Source: Terriglobus roseus
GTDB lineage: Bacteria; Acidobacteriota; Terriglobia; Terriglobales; Acidobacteriaceae
Direction of reading: 5' to 3'
Length of the DNA: 64,000 nt
NCBI RefSeq assembly: GCF_900102185.1
Contig: NZ_LT629690.1
Span: forward strand, 4,092,001 to 4,156,000
Positions 33,678 to 43,094 of the stretch are shown here, piece by piece. The notes below the pieces were generated by a model. That model was not told the origin of the DNA, did not search any database, and saw only the letters and a list, made by a program, of their open reading frames with translations. Numbering within the stretch: position 1 is the first letter of the stretch; each line of letters opens with the position of its first letter. The translations under genes were made by a program, and so were the position numbers.

Positions 33678-36600
33678 TTAGAACTTCACTCGAGCCGCGA
33701 ACTGAATCAGACGCGGGTTGTAGGCATTGCCTGTTGCCGTAATGGCGCCGTATCCAGCCGCTGGCGCGAAGCCAGCAACCGGGAAGCCGTTACAAGCCGT
33801 GGTGCAGGCTGCGTAGTTCAGCGATGCAGACGGATTGACGAACTGTGCCGTGTTTAGGACGTTGAACGCTTCGGTACGGAACTCGAGCTTGAAGCGCTCG
33901 GTCAGATCGAAGTTCTTGAACAGCGACAGATCAACACGCTGGATGCCAGGACCGTACAGCTGGTTACGGCGTTGCGTGCTCGTGGTTCCAAGCGCCTGCC
34001 AAACAAAGGAGTTCGTATCAAACCACTTCGTGATCGTCGGATGACCAACGCGTCCGTTTCCAATCATCAGCGCGCGATCGCTGTTGGTTGCAGTCGGACG
34101 TGTGCCGGAACGGTTCGCTGCATTGGTTACAGAGAACGGAAGACCTGTTCCCCATACAACGATGCCGTTTGCCTGCCATCCCTTCGCAAGGACACCCACA
34201 AAGCCGTGCGTGTTCTGGCCGAAGGGCAGCGCGTAGTTGAAGGTGCCGGTGATACGGCTACGCATGTCCAGGTTGCCGTTGCCGTACTCGATAGAGTTGA
34301 TCAGCTCCGCAGTGGAACCAAAACCGTTGCCACCGTTGTTCGAGATGGATTCAGAGTTGTCCAACAGGCGCGACTGCGTATAAGCCACCTGCAAATCGAG
34401 ACCCTTGCTGAAGCGGCGCTTCAACACAGCCTGCATGCCGTGGTAGCTGCTGGCACCCGTGCTGCGATACAGCGGGATACCAAGCAGAGCGCTGTTGCCA
34501 GGTGTGTTGGCAAAGCGACGCAGGGAGTTATAAGTGGAGGTCGCTACAGGAGCAGCCGTCGTGCTACCCGCATTCGTAAAGGCCTGCGGCGCCTGTGCGA
34601 GCGGGATGGTGTTGAAGTCCGACAGATAGTAAGCGTTGCGACGACCGAGCTCCCCCACATACGAGAGCGTGCCGACGAAACCGGCAAACTCACGTTCGAC
34701 GGTCAGGTTGAACTGCTCGATGTAGGTCGACTTGAAGTTTGGGTCGAGTGCCGCCGTTGCGCTGCCTGTAGGGTTGATGTACGGATTCGCAGTCGGTGTA
34801 GGCATACCGCTTGCAAACTTGGTGAACCCAGCCGGAGCATTTGGCTGCGTGTAGGGTCCAAGCGTTGCAGTGAAGGGCTGGTTCACAAGCGCCGCGCCAG
34901 AGGTTGTATTTTCCGGAGCGAACGTGAGACCGAAGCCGCCACGGATTACAGTCTTCGGCAACGGCGTATAGGCAAAGCCGAAACGCGGAGCGAAGTTGCT
35001 GTAGTCCGTCTTGATTCCACCGTGGCCATCCGCATTGATACCGGCAACAACAAACTTCGCCTGCACAATGTCAAAGTTCGACAGGATGTTGTTGGTTTCG
35101 GTGTAAGGCGTGAACAGGTCATAACGCACACCCAGGTTCAGGGTCAGGTTCTGCGTCGCGTGATAGTCGTCCTGGAAGTACACATGCGGTTCCCAGGTGC
35201 GGTTATGCGGCGTGTACAGAATCTGGTTACGAGCAGCAGTGTTGTAGTCGCCTGAGAGCAGCTTGGCAAAGTTATCGAACACCCAGTTGCCGTTAGCTGT
35301 ATCTGTCTGCGTCGTGGAATCCTGACGACGGATCACACCGCCACCCACCTTGATGATCTGCTTGCCCTTGATGTAGGTGACGTTGCCTTCATACTGATAA
35401 GTGTTCTCGTGATAGATGATCGGCGGACGGTTGCCCAGCGTAGCGCCACCGAGAGTAACGTTGATGGCCGAAAGTTCAGCAGTACGTCCATCCACGTTGA
35501 GGTTCGGCTGACCAAAGGCAGAGTTGATTGCTTTGCCAAAGTTCAGCGGGAACTGCGCGTTGTCGAGGAGGGTATAACCCGCCTTCAGTTCCAACAGAAC
35601 ATTCGGCGTAAACGAGTGCACATAGTTCAGGTGAGCCTGGTGTGCGCGCGTAAGAGCAGGTCCGGGATAAGAACCGAGGTTGCCACCCGGGAAGATGACA
35701 CCAGCAGCAGAGTTGACTGCCGGGAACAGGCTGCCAATGCTCGTGTCCACACGGTTATACGTGTAGCGAATGTAGAACAGATCGCCATTCTTGAAGCGCT
35801 GATCGCCGCGAACATCGCCCACTTTTGAGAACTGCGAATCAGGACGCGCTGCCGTGTAGTTGTTTGCAACCGTGGCTGCGGTACCCGTGTTGGGCAGCGG
35901 GAACAGGTTGAAGTACTGCTGTGCAACCTTGTCGAAGTTCGCAGCGGGAACGATCGTGTTGATACCCGGGTTATCAGTGAAGTTGCCAGGGTTGTTGCGC
36001 TCAAACAGCGTGGGAACCGTCGTGGACGAAGGGTTCTGATTGAAGACCTTGTTCAGTCCCTCGTAGTCCGCGAAGAAGAACGTCTTGTCCTTGAAGATCG
36101 GTCCGCCGATGCTGCCGCCAAACTGGTTCTGGCGATACTTCGGCTTCGGAATCGCTGCGCCAAACTTGAACGGGTTCGCGTTCAGCTTGTCATGGCGGAA
36201 GAACTCATACAGCGTGCCGTGGAACTGGTTGCTACCAGACTTGGTGATAACGTTCACGATGGCGCCAGCCGCACGGCCCACTTCTGCCGTGAACACGTTC
36301 GTCTGCACGCTGACTTCCTGAATCGAATCCACCGACGGACGAACGCCGATCGAACCGATAACACGCTCGTTGTTATCGATACCGTCGATCGTTTGGTTGT
36401 TCATCATGTCGGCCTGGCCGTTCATCGAGATCGACGACGTCTGACGGCGATCATCAGGACGGTTGCCGCTGGCCAGACCGTTGTTCAGGCCCTCTGTGGC
36501 GCCCGGCGTCACCTGCACCAGGTTGATGAAGTTACGTCCATTCAGCGGCAGTTCCTGCGTAGCCTTTTCCGTCACCGTAGTAATGATGGCAGCGGAGTCT

Positions 36601-37052
36601 GTGCGCAACGCGGGCGTGGTCGCTTCCACGTTGACCGTTTCGCCTTCGCTACCGACAGCCAGATGTGCATCTTCACGCGCACGGTCACCGGCTGAGAGAT
36701 TGAACGTGGTGATCTGGAAAGTCTTGAATCCGCTCGCCGTAACTGACAGCGAGTACGTCCCAGGATTCAGCAGCGTGAACGTGTATTCGCCACCAGAACC
36801 TGCCTTGACGGTACGCGTTAAGTGCGTGTTCACGTCGGTCAACGTCACCGTCGCATTCGGCACCACGGCGCCTGATACGTCCGTTGCAGTGCCGACGACG
36901 TCGGCGGTAGTGGTCTGAGCAAAGGCTGGTGAAACCGCCGCGGCAAACATGCCGGCGATGGCCATACTACGCAACGCGCCTTTGGTCACAGTGAAGCGCT
37001 GCGCATCCGCAGTGCCTCGCGACTGGGTACAGATTTTTGATAGGTCCTTCAT
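33678..37052 (-). CDS. TonB-dependent receptor, Oar-like, with N-terminal carboxypeptidase-regulatory-like domain
   Basis: Outer-membrane receptor of 1124 residues. The long signal region ends at AAAVSPAFAQ (about residue 46); residues 47-135 form a CarboxypepD_reg-like domain (VVGTATDVSGAVVPNATVTLTD), then a plug with LPLNGRNFINLVQVTPGATEG and MNGQADMMNNQTIDGIDNNE, and a barrel that ends in Phe (AARVKF). It differs clearly from the first receptor and so probably has another ligand. The ATG at 37052 follows GGGAGAC; the frame is open further upstream but without a signal peptide. It heads the minus-strand cluster M81, TIM barrel, cutC and sulfatase, and is divergent from the ROK regulator. 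Confidence 0.93.
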   Translation of the reverse strand: MKDLSKICTQSRGTADAQRFTVTKGALRSMAIAGMFAAAVSPAFAQTTTADVVGTATDVSGAVVPNATVTLTDVNTHLTRTVKAGSGGEYTFTLLNPGTYSLSVTASGFKTFQITTFNLSAGDRAREDAHLAVGSEGETVNVEATTPALRTDSAAIITTVTEKATQELPLNGRNFINLVQVTPGATEGLNNGLASGNRPDDRRQTSSISMNGQADMMNNQTIDGIDNNERVIGSIGVRPSVDSIQEVSVQTNVFTAEVGRAAGAIVNVITKSGSNQFHGTLYEFFRHDKLNANPFKFGAAIPKPKYRQNQFGGSIGGPIFKDKTFFFADYEGLNKVFNQNPSSTTVPTLFERNNPGNFTDNPGINTIVPAANFDKVAQQYFNLFPLPNTGTAATVANNYTAARPDSQFSKVGDVRGDQRFKNGDLFYIRYTYNRVDTSIGSLFPAVNSAAGVIFPGGNLGSYPGPALTRAHQAHLNYVHSFTPNVLLELKAGYTLLDNAQFPLNFGKAINSAFGQPNLNVDGRTAELSAINVTLGGATLGNRPPIIYHENTYQYEGNVTYIKGKQIIKVGGGVIRRQDSTTQTDTANGNWVFDNFAKLLSGDYNTAARNQILYTPHNRTWEPHVYFQDDYHATQNLTLNLGVRYDLFTPYTETNNILSNFDIVQAKFVVAGINADGHGGIKTDYSNFAPRFGFAYTPLPKTVIRGGFGLTFAPENTTSGAALVNQPFTATLGPYTQPNAPAGFTKFASGMPTPTANPYINPTGSATAALDPNFKSTYIEQFNLTVEREFAGFVGTLSYVGELGRRNAYYLSDFNTIPLAQAPQAFTNAGSTTAAPVATSTYNSLRRFANTPGNSALLGIPLYRSTGASSYHGMQAVLKRRFSKGLDLQVAYTQSRLLDNSESISNNGGNGFGSTAELINSIEYGNGNLDMRSRITGTFNYALPFGQNTHGFVGVLAKGWQANGIVVWGTGLPFSVTNAANRSGTRPTATNSDRALMIGNGRVGHPTITKWFDTNSFVWQALGTTSTQRRNQLYGPGIQRVDLSLFKNFDLTERFKLEFRTEAFNVLNTAQFVNPSASLNYAACTTACNGFPVAGFAPAAGYGAITATGNAYNPRLIQFAARVKF

Positions 37053-37220
37053 GGTCCGGGTCTCCCGAGTGATATTCCGCCTGGTAACGCCCTGTGTCGT
37101 GATTACGCGTGCGCACAGGAATCTTCGTGTGCCGAAAGGGAAATAGAATCCTTCCCCGGCGAAAAAGCGCTTACTCCCCTGCCAGCTGCACTCCATCCGA
37201 TCCGATCGACTCGCCTATAA

Positions 37221-37235
37221 ATTCACTTGGTGAAT
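37221..37235. promoter_or_regulatory. Palindrome ATTCAC-TTG-GTGAAT
   Basis: Perfect 6-bp arms around 3 bases in A/T-rich surroundings, 169 bases before the receptor start. A candidate operator, perhaps for the divergent ROK protein; ROK repressors such as NagC and Mlc use A/T-rich palindromes. Confidence 0.45.
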
Positions 37236-37304
37236 AAATTGGAGTCAATCCTGGTGCGGCTGATGTAGTATTGCGAAGGTAATCAGGTCAACAATGTTTC
37301 GGTA

Positions 37305-37321
37305 GGTGGATCATATCCACC
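37305..37321. promoter_or_regulatory. Palindrome GGTGGAT-CAT-ATCCACC
   Basis: Perfect 7-bp arms around 3 bases, 89 bases before the ROK gene start. It may be an operator or an untranslated-region hairpin. Confidence 0.45.
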
Positions 37322-37409
37322 ACCCCGTGAAGGGTCAAGAAGGATTTACATCCCTGTCACCCTGACGCAACATCCCGGCAACACATCCCGGGGTACGGAG
37401 AGCTTTCTC

Positions 37410-38552
37410 ATGAAGGTGTCCTTCCGGTCTGCAAAGACCGCCGTGATTGCTGCATTGCTCGAAAACGACCAGCTTTCCCGGCTGGAATTGAGCGATCGTG
37501 CGGGTGTAAGCCCGGCCGCCATCACGGAAGTGACCCAACACCTGCTTCAACAAGGACTTCTTCTGGAAACGCCTGCCATGAACGCAGGCAAGCGCCGCGG
37601 ACGCCCCACGGTCCAGCTGTCTCTCCAGGCCTCCCACTCCTGCTTCGTCGGCGTCAGTATTAACGAAGAGAAGATACAACTCGCCATCACCGATTTGCGA
37701 GGCGAAGTTCTCGGACACGAAGAAGTCACGGAGCACAACGACCTTGACGGTCTGCCCGCAGCCATCCAGGCCAGCTTCACCCGCATGCTCCGTAAATCCG
37801 GCGTGGCACGCAGTCGCGTTCGCGGAGTCGGTATCTCCGTCGCTGGCATCGTCGATGCTGAGGCCGGTATCTGCCGTTACTCCGCCGGTCTCGACTGGCG
37901 TGATGTTCCCATTGCAGAAAAGATTGCAGCCGCACTAAAGCTCCCCGCATGGGCAGACAACGACGCCAACGCTATCGCTATGGGAGAAAAGATCTTCGGT
38001 CGCGGCCGCGAGTATGACAACTTTTCCATCGTCATGCTGGGACGCACCATTGGTTCCGCGCATTATATGAACGGGATGCTCTATCGCGGACATGACGGCA
38101 GCGCGGGCGAAATCGGTCACATCACAGTTGACCCCAAAGGCCCGCCTTGCCGCTGCGGACGCAACGGCTGTCTGGATACGCTTGCGGGTGGTTACGCATT
38201 GCGTCAGGCTGCCAAGAAGGCAGGGCTTTCCATTCAAAACATGCGTGATCTGGAAGACCTGGCCATGCGCGGCAATGCCAAAGCCATCAAGCTGTTGCGC
38301 GATGCAGGCGCGGCCCTCGGCAGCGCCATCGCCACACTTGTTCACTTGAACGATCCTGCGGCGGTGCTGTTTACAGATTTGGAGGGCTTTGAAAATGGCC
38401 TATTCCGAACCGCCACACGACAGGCCATTGAGAACGGCATTCTGCCGCGTTTCCTTGCTTCCACACAGATCATTTTTGGCGATGGAGAGCCGGTCTCGCT
38501 GCCACGCAGCGCAGCCTCTATCGCGGCCTTTAACTATCTGATCGCCCTGTAG
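37410..38552 (+). CDS. ROK family transcriptional regulator (NagC/XylR type)
   Basis: A 380-residue regulator. The N-terminal winged helix (KTAVIAALLENDQLSRLELSDRAGVSPAAITEV, about 8-42) is joined to a ROK domain with GISVAGIVD, WADNDANAIAMGEKIFG and the zinc motif GHITVDPKGPPCRCGRNGCLDTLAGG (C-x-C-G-x2-G-C). Such proteins release DNA on binding a sugar or sugar phosphate. It heads the plus-strand carbohydrate operon, 29 bases before the first enzyme gene, so it probably controls it and perhaps the divergent TonB receptor. The usual Glu in the ExGH motif is present (AGEIGH), so sugar binding looks intact. Confidence 0.92.
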   Translation: MKVSFRSAKTAVIAALLENDQLSRLELSDRAGVSPAAITEVTQHLLQQGLLLETPAMNAGKRRGRPTVQLSLQASHSCFVGVSINEEKIQLAITDLRGEVLGHEEVTEHNDLDGLPAAIQASFTRMLRKSGVARSRVRGVGISVAGIVDAEAGICRYSAGLDWRDVPIAEKIAAALKLPAWADNDANAIAMGEKIFGRGREYDNFSIVMLGRTIGSAHYMNGMLYRGHDGSAGEIGHITVDPKGPPCRCGRNGCLDTLAGGYALRQAAKKAGLSIQNMRDLEDLAMRGNAKAIKLLRDAGAALGSAIATLVHLNDPAAVLFTDLEGFENGLFRTATRQAIENGILPRFLASTQIIFGDGEPVSLPRSAASIAAFNYLIAL

Positions 38553-38581
38553 CTATCAGAACCATACGGAGGGGAAAGTAC

Positions 38582-39574
38582 ATGCAGGAGCAGCACACAC
38601 AGCAAGGAGAAGCCGTGGGCCTGACGCGTCGTGGCTTTTTGAAGCACGCGGCCACCGCAGCCGCCCTGGCCACCGTCGCAGGAAAGATTGCACTGCCCAA
38701 CCGCGCTGAAGCGCAGGGCATGAAGCGCACACACGCTCCCATGGCTCTGGGCCTGCTCATCAAGCCCTTCCCAGATGCTGAAGCCCGCATCAAGTTGGTG
38801 CACGATCTCGGCTTCACCACCTGCTTCCTCTCTCTCGATAACTACATCGGCAAGTTCACGCCCGCGCTGGCGAAGCAGTTCAACGAATACTTCGACAAGT
38901 ATCAGGTGGTTCCGACCACAGCCGAAGTGGTGCAGCCACTGCCCCTGAAGTGGAACTTTGTGGAAGGCCCGTCGACCATCGGTGTTGTGCCACCCGCATA
39001 TCGTGCGGCTCGTGTCGATGCACTGAAGCAAACTTCAGATTTCGCCAAGCTCATCGGCGTGGGCCGCGTTCAAACGCACTGCGGCTTCATTCCTGAAGAT
39101 CCGCATGATCCTCTTTACGATGGAACCGTAAAGGCCATTCGCGAACTCACTGAGCATTGCGCGGCCAACGGCCAACAGTTCCTGATGGAGACCGGCCAGG
39201 AAACGCCCACCACCATGCTGCGCATGATTAAGGACGTGAACAATCCCGCACTTGGCGTTGGATTGGATACGGCGAACCTCATCCTCTACGGCAAAGCAAA
39301 TCCGGTGGATGCATTGAAGGTTCTCGGACCGCATGTAAAGGCCATGCACGCAAAGGATGGCAAGTGGCCCACCGATCCTGACAAGCTTGGTCAGGAAGTG
39401 CAGATCGGCAAGGGCGAAGTCGACTTCCCCACCGTGTTGAAGATGCTTAAGCAGCTTAACTACACCGGCGCTGTCAGCATTGAACGGGAAACATCGGGCC
39501 CGCAGCAGGTCCAGGATGTGAAGGAAGAGAAGATCTACCTCGAAAACATCCTCAACAAGCTCAGCCACGCCTAA
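38582..39574 (+). CDS. Tat-exported sugar isomerase/epimerase-like TIM barrel protein
   Basis: A 330-residue AP-endonuclease-2/xylose-isomerase-like barrel with a Tat signal (LTRRGFLKHAATAAALA, Arg16-Arg17). Core segments are THCGFIPEDP, CAANGQQFLMETGQE, GVGLDTANLILYG, VKAMHAKDGKW, GKGEVDFPTVLKML and AVSIERET, with Glu/Asp/His for a divalent metal. The same blocks occur in the last gene of this operon, a paralog with no signal peptide. YcjR-type 3-keto-sugar epimerases and DgpB/C-type C-glycoside enzymes share this fold, so action on a 3-keto sugar is a fair hypothesis. GGAGG lies upstream of the ATG. Confidence 0.86.
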   Translation: MQEQHTQQGEAVGLTRRGFLKHAATAAALATVAGKIALPNRAEAQGMKRTHAPMALGLLIKPFPDAEARIKLVHDLGFTTCFLSLDNYIGKFTPALAKQFNEYFDKYQVVPTTAEVVQPLPLKWNFVEGPSTIGVVPPAYRAARVDALKQTSDFAKLIGVGRVQTHCGFIPEDPHDPLYDGTVKAIRELTEHCAANGQQFLMETGQETPTTMLRMIKDVNNPALGVGLDTANLILYGKANPVDALKVLGPHVKAMHAKDGKWPTDPDKLGQEVQIGKGEVDFPTVLKMLKQLNYTGAVSIERETSGPQQVQDVKEEKIYLENILNKLSHA

Positions 39575-39597
39575 GCGACATCGGAGAGAGAACAAAA

Positions 39598-40860
39598 ATG
39601 GATCGCAGAAAATTTCTCAAAGGAACCGGCGCAGCTTGCGGTCTCCTGATCGTGAAACCTTCCACGGCCTTTGGTTATGCCGCCAACTCCGCAGTGCGTT
39701 ATGGCCTGTTGGGATGCGGCAACCGCGGCACCTCCGTCGCAACATCGTTCGCGAAGAACACCGACGCGCGCATCGTCGCACTCGGCGACATCTTCCCGGA
39801 CCAGCTTGCCAAGGGCAAGCAGCACTTTGATCAGGTGAACGCTGCACTGGGCAAGCCTGCCGTTGACCCAAAGCTGACCTTCCACGGATGGGATGCATAC
39901 AAGGCGATGGCCGCCAACCCCAACATTGACGCGGTACAAATCTCCACGCCTCCAATCTTCCACGTGGAGCACCTCGACATCCTCACCGCAGGCGGCAAGC
40001 ACGTCTACGTCGAAAAGCCTGTGGGCGTTGACATTCCGCAGACACGTCGCGCACTCGACATCGCCAAGCGCATCGACGGCAAAGTAAGCGTCGCTGTTGG
40101 ATTCCAGATCCGCAAGGCGCCGCCGTTCGTTGAAATCGTCAACCGTATCCACAACGGCGACATCGGCAAGATTGCATCGCTCAACGGCTATTACAACTCG
40201 CCTCCGGCTGTCTTCCACGATGTGCCGAACATCTCGCAGGAAGAGTTCCGCCTGCGCAACTGGCTGCGTGACAAGAAGCTCTCCGGCGACATTCTGTTAG
40301 AGCAGAACATCCACGTCATCGACGTCTGCAACTGGATCATGGGCGCGCATCCCATCAAGGCCGACGCACGCGCCAGCCGCAAGGTCGTCACTACCTACGG
40401 CAACACCAACGACAACTACGAAGTCATCTTCACCTATCCCGGCGATGTACAGTTCGTCTTCAATTCCACGCAGTTCAACTTCAAGGGCTTCTTCGATGTT
40501 GCCGAACACATCTTCGGCAGCGAAGGCATCGCAGAAGCGCCATACAAGGGGCCGCTGCGCATCCTTGGACCGAAGGCATGGACATGGAGCGGTGGCCCTG
40601 CAAAGACTGACAGCAAGTTCGCTGCAGACGGCGCCTTCAACGACAACCTAGCCGAAGCCGACAAGATGAAAGATCAGGACTTCATCGGCAGCATCACCGG
40701 CAACAAGTATCAGAACCAGATTGCAACCGGCGTAGAAAGCGCACGCAGCTGCATGCTCGGTCGTATGTCTGCGGAACTGGGCCGCGTTGCCACATGGGAT
40801 GAACTCATGGCCAACAACGAAGCCTACGAACTGGGCCTCGACATCAAGAAGTACCACTAA
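39598..40860 (+). CDS. Tat-exported Gfo/Idh/MocA family oxidoreductase
   Basis: A 420-residue NAD(P)-type sugar oxidoreductase with twin Arg3-Arg4 (MDRRKFLKGTG) ahead of the Rossmann motif YGLLGCGNRGTSVA. The family EKPVG motif is at residues 139-143 (YVEKPVGVDI), followed by VSVAVGFQIR and LSGDILLEQNIHVIDVCNW, where Glu/His are the usual catalytic residues (His in QNIHVID). Export with a bound cofactor is known for Zymomonas glucose-fructose oxidoreductase, so a tightly bound NADP with ping-pong turnover is possible here. 23 bases after the preceding gene; GGAGAGAG precedes the ATG. The substrate is unknown. Confidence 0.88.
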   Translation: MDRRKFLKGTGAACGLLIVKPSTAFGYAANSAVRYGLLGCGNRGTSVATSFAKNTDARIVALGDIFPDQLAKGKQHFDQVNAALGKPAVDPKLTFHGWDAYKAMAANPNIDAVQISTPPIFHVEHLDILTAGGKHVYVEKPVGVDIPQTRRALDIAKRIDGKVSVAVGFQIRKAPPFVEIVNRIHNGDIGKIASLNGYYNSPPAVFHDVPNISQEEFRLRNWLRDKKLSGDILLEQNIHVIDVCNWIMGAHPIKADARASRKVVTTYGNTNDNYEVIFTYPGDVQFVFNSTQFNFKGFFDVAEHIFGSEGIAEAPYKGPLRILGPKAWTWSGGPAKTDSKFAADGAFNDNLAEADKMKDQDFIGSITGNKYQNQIATGVESARSCMLGRMSAELGRVATWDELMANNEAYELGLDIKKYH

Positions 40861-40868
40861 GCCTGACG

Positions 40869-41924
40869 ATGACCATGCAACCTGTTCGCGCTGCCCTCCT
40901 CGGTTTCGGCTATGCCGGCCGCACATTTCATGCGCCTCTGCTTGAGGCCGTGGAGGGCATCGCATTTTCGCTCGTCGGCTCCAGCCGTCCTGACGATGTG
41001 CACGCACTCTATCCAAACGTGCGTGTATCCAGCGCACAGGATGCTGTCGTCGATCCTGAAATTGATCTCGTGGTCATTGCCACACCAAACGATTCACACT
41101 TCCCGCTCGCAGCCGCAGCGTTGCGCGCAGGAAAACATGTTGTCGTCGACAAGCCCTTCACGCTGAACCTGCAGGAAGCAAAAGACCTTCAACAGATCGC
41201 CAACGAACACAACCGCATCCTCAGCGTCTTTCACAATCGTCGTTGGGAAAGCGAAATCAAAGGCGCGCGCGAAGTTTTGCAGTCCGGCGTTCTGGGCCAG
41301 GTGACGCATTACGAACTGCACATGGATCGCTTCCGTCCCAACGTGCGTCAGCGTTGGCGTGAAGATCCCGGCCCCGGTGCAGGTCTGTGGTTCGATCTCG
41401 GCCCACACATGATCGACGCGTCCGTCTATCTCTTCGGTATGCCGCAAGCAATTCAGGGCAGCCTCGCAACACTGCGCCACGGCGGTAAGACCGACGACTG
41501 GGGCCACGCCGTTCTCCACTACCCGCACATGCGCATCGTGTTGAACGCATCCTTGTTAGTAGCAGGCACAGGCCCGCGTTCCACTCTGCATGGCACTGCA
41601 GGAACATGGATGAAATACGGTGCAGACCCGCAGGAGCCGCAACTGCAATCCGGCATGTCACCTAACGATCCTGCATTTGGCATTGACCCCGATGGTGGTG
41701 TCATCATCAATGGAGCAACTGGCGAGATAACCCCTGCGACACCACAACGTGGTTGCCAGCAGAAGTATTACGAAAGCATCCGCGACGCCATCCGCACAGG
41801 CGCAGCGCCCGCCATCAACGCGCAAGACGCAGTGAATGTCATGACCGTGCTGGACGCCTTCTATCTTTCCGCCCGTGAAGGGCGCACCGTGCCTTTACCG
41901 CACGGATCGAATCAACAGGAATAA
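40869..41924 (+). CDS. Gfo/Idh/MocA family oxidoreductase (cytoplasmic, YdgJ-like)
   Basis: A 351-residue NAD(P) oxidoreductase without a signal. AALLGFGYAGRTFHAPLL is the nucleotide-binding start, VVIATPNDSHF and VVVDKPFTLNLQEA (an EKP variant with Asp, DKPF) follow, and the C-terminal half has HNRRWESEIKGAREVL and WFDLGPHMIDASVYLFG with the catalytic His (GPHMID). The DKPF and FHNRRWDxD-like motifs are characteristic of the YdgJ/YvaA group, whose known members oxidise inositols or related polyols. It lies 8 bases after the exported homologue. Alternative ATG at 40875. The substrate is not assigned. Confidence 0.9.
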   Translation: MTMQPVRAALLGFGYAGRTFHAPLLEAVEGIAFSLVGSSRPDDVHALYPNVRVSSAQDAVVDPEIDLVVIATPNDSHFPLAAAALRAGKHVVVDKPFTLNLQEAKDLQQIANEHNRILSVFHNRRWESEIKGAREVLQSGVLGQVTHYELHMDRFRPNVRQRWREDPGPGAGLWFDLGPHMIDASVYLFGMPQAIQGSLATLRHGGKTDDWGHAVLHYPHMRIVLNASLLVAGTGPRSTLHGTAGTWMKYGADPQEPQLQSGMSPNDPAFGIDPDGGVIINGATGEITPATPQRGCQQKYYESIRDAIRTGAAPAINAQDAVNVMTVLDAFYLSAREGRTVPLPHGSNQQE

Positions 41925-41946
41925 CAAGAACAAAGAGGTAAACACT

Positions 41947-43077
41947 GTGAGCGATACACCTGCACCATACCCCCACTGGATGCTCCGCGAAATCCACGAA
42001 CAGCCGGAGACGCTGGCCGCTACCCTCGCCGCCTACGCCACCGCAGAAGGATTCCGCGACGACACCTGCTCCTCCATTCGCCAATGGCTGCGTGAAGCAC
42101 AGCGCGACATCGTCATCGCCGCCAGCGGTTCCAGCCGCCACGCCGGCCTCGTTGCAGAGCTGCTCATTGAAGACAAAGCGGGCATCCACGTCGACGTGGA
42201 ATACGCCAGCGAATACAGCTACCGCTCGGAACACTCACTCAAGAGTGCCGCTGTCATGATCATCTCGCAAAGCGGCGAAACGGTAGACACACTCGCCGCA
42301 CTGCGTAAGGCAAACATCGCCGGCCATCACACACTGGCCATCACCAATGTTCCCGGCTCGTCCATGGCGCGTGAAGCCTCTGTGTCCATGCCGACTTTCG
42401 CAGGCCGCGAACGCGCCGTGCCCGCCACCAAGAGCTTCACCGCACAACTGCTGAACCTCTATCTCCTCTCGCTGCTCGCAGCAGAAGAGCGTGGCGTTCT
42501 GGTCAAGCCGGAACTCGACAAGCTCCTCGCAGAACTCAGCACACTCTCTGACCGTGTACGTCGTCAGTTGCCGCTGTGGGAGAGCCGCGTACGCGAAATC
42601 GCCGCACAGATTGCAAACGCAAAAGCATTCCTCTTCGTAGGCCGCAGCGTCCACTACGCCATCGCACGCGAAGGCGCGCTGAAGCTGAAGGAGTCCGCAT
42701 ACATCAACGCCGAAGGCTATCCCAGCGGCGAACTCAAGCACGGCCCAAACGCACTCGTCAGCAAGGAAACACCGCTGGTCATGATCGCCACCGTCGATCG
42801 CACCGACAGCGAATCCGTCGAGCGCTACGAAAAAGTCGTGCAGCTCATGCAGGACATGCGCACGCAGGGCTCCACCATTCTCGCCATCGGCAACGCGGGC
42901 GACACCGCCGTTGAAAAGCTCGCGGACTTCTTCGTTCCCGTAGAGGAATCCAGTGAAGGCATGCTCACCATTTGCGAAGTGATTCCGCTGCAGATTCTGT
43001 CCTACTGCATGGCTATCCAGAATGGCATCAACGTGGACAGCCCGCGCAACCTCAACAAGGCAGTGCTCGCCGAGTAG
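41947..43077 (+). CDS. Double-SIS sugar isomerase/deaminase (GlmS-like, NagB-II type)
   Basis: A 376-residue protein with two SIS domains (about 30-180 and 205-340) and no N-terminal glutaminase domain. [60 protein letters not shown] and the closing [14 protein letters not shown] align with the isomerase half of GlmS. Glutaminase-free proteins of this kind include NagB-II glucosamine-6-phosphate deaminases and AgaS; glucosamine-6-phosphate deamination is the leading idea but not proven. The start is GTG at 41947 after AGAGGT; the frame is open upstream into the preceding gene. It links the operon to amino-sugar use. Confidence 0.87.
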   Translation: MSDTPAPYPHWMLREIHEQPETLAATLAAYATAEGFRDDTCSSIRQWLREAQRDIVIAASGSSRHAGLVAELLIEDKAGIHVDVEYASEYSYRSEHSLKSAAVMIISQSGETVDTLAALRKANIAGHHTLAITNVPGSSMAREASVSMPTFAGRERAVPATKSFTAQLLNLYLLSLLAAEERGVLVKPELDKLLAELSTLSDRVRRQLPLWESRVREIAAQIANAKAFLFVGRSVHYAIAREGALKLKESAYINAEGYPSGELKHGPNALVSKETPLVMIATVDRTDSESVERYEKVVQLMQDMRTQGSTILAIGNAGDTAVEKLADFFVPVEESSEGMLTICEVIPLQILSYCMAIQNGINVDSPRNLNKAVLAE

Positions 43078-43094
43078 CGACTGCCTCGAAAACA

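Larger units (their letters stand above)
37053..37409. promoter_or_regulatory. Divergent control region between TonB receptor and ROK regulator
   Basis: A 357-base spacer with no gene. It contains two short palindromes (listed separately) and a GAAAAAGCGCTTACTC stretch at 37161 that half-resembles the LacI-type operator site 2. No convincing -35/-10 pair was recognised. Confidence 0.5.

Noticed and set aside
33972-35255. 427-codon plus-strand open frame opposite the second TonB receptor
   Set aside because: Antisense to an intact receptor barrel, with Arg/Val-rich sequence and no recognisable domain.
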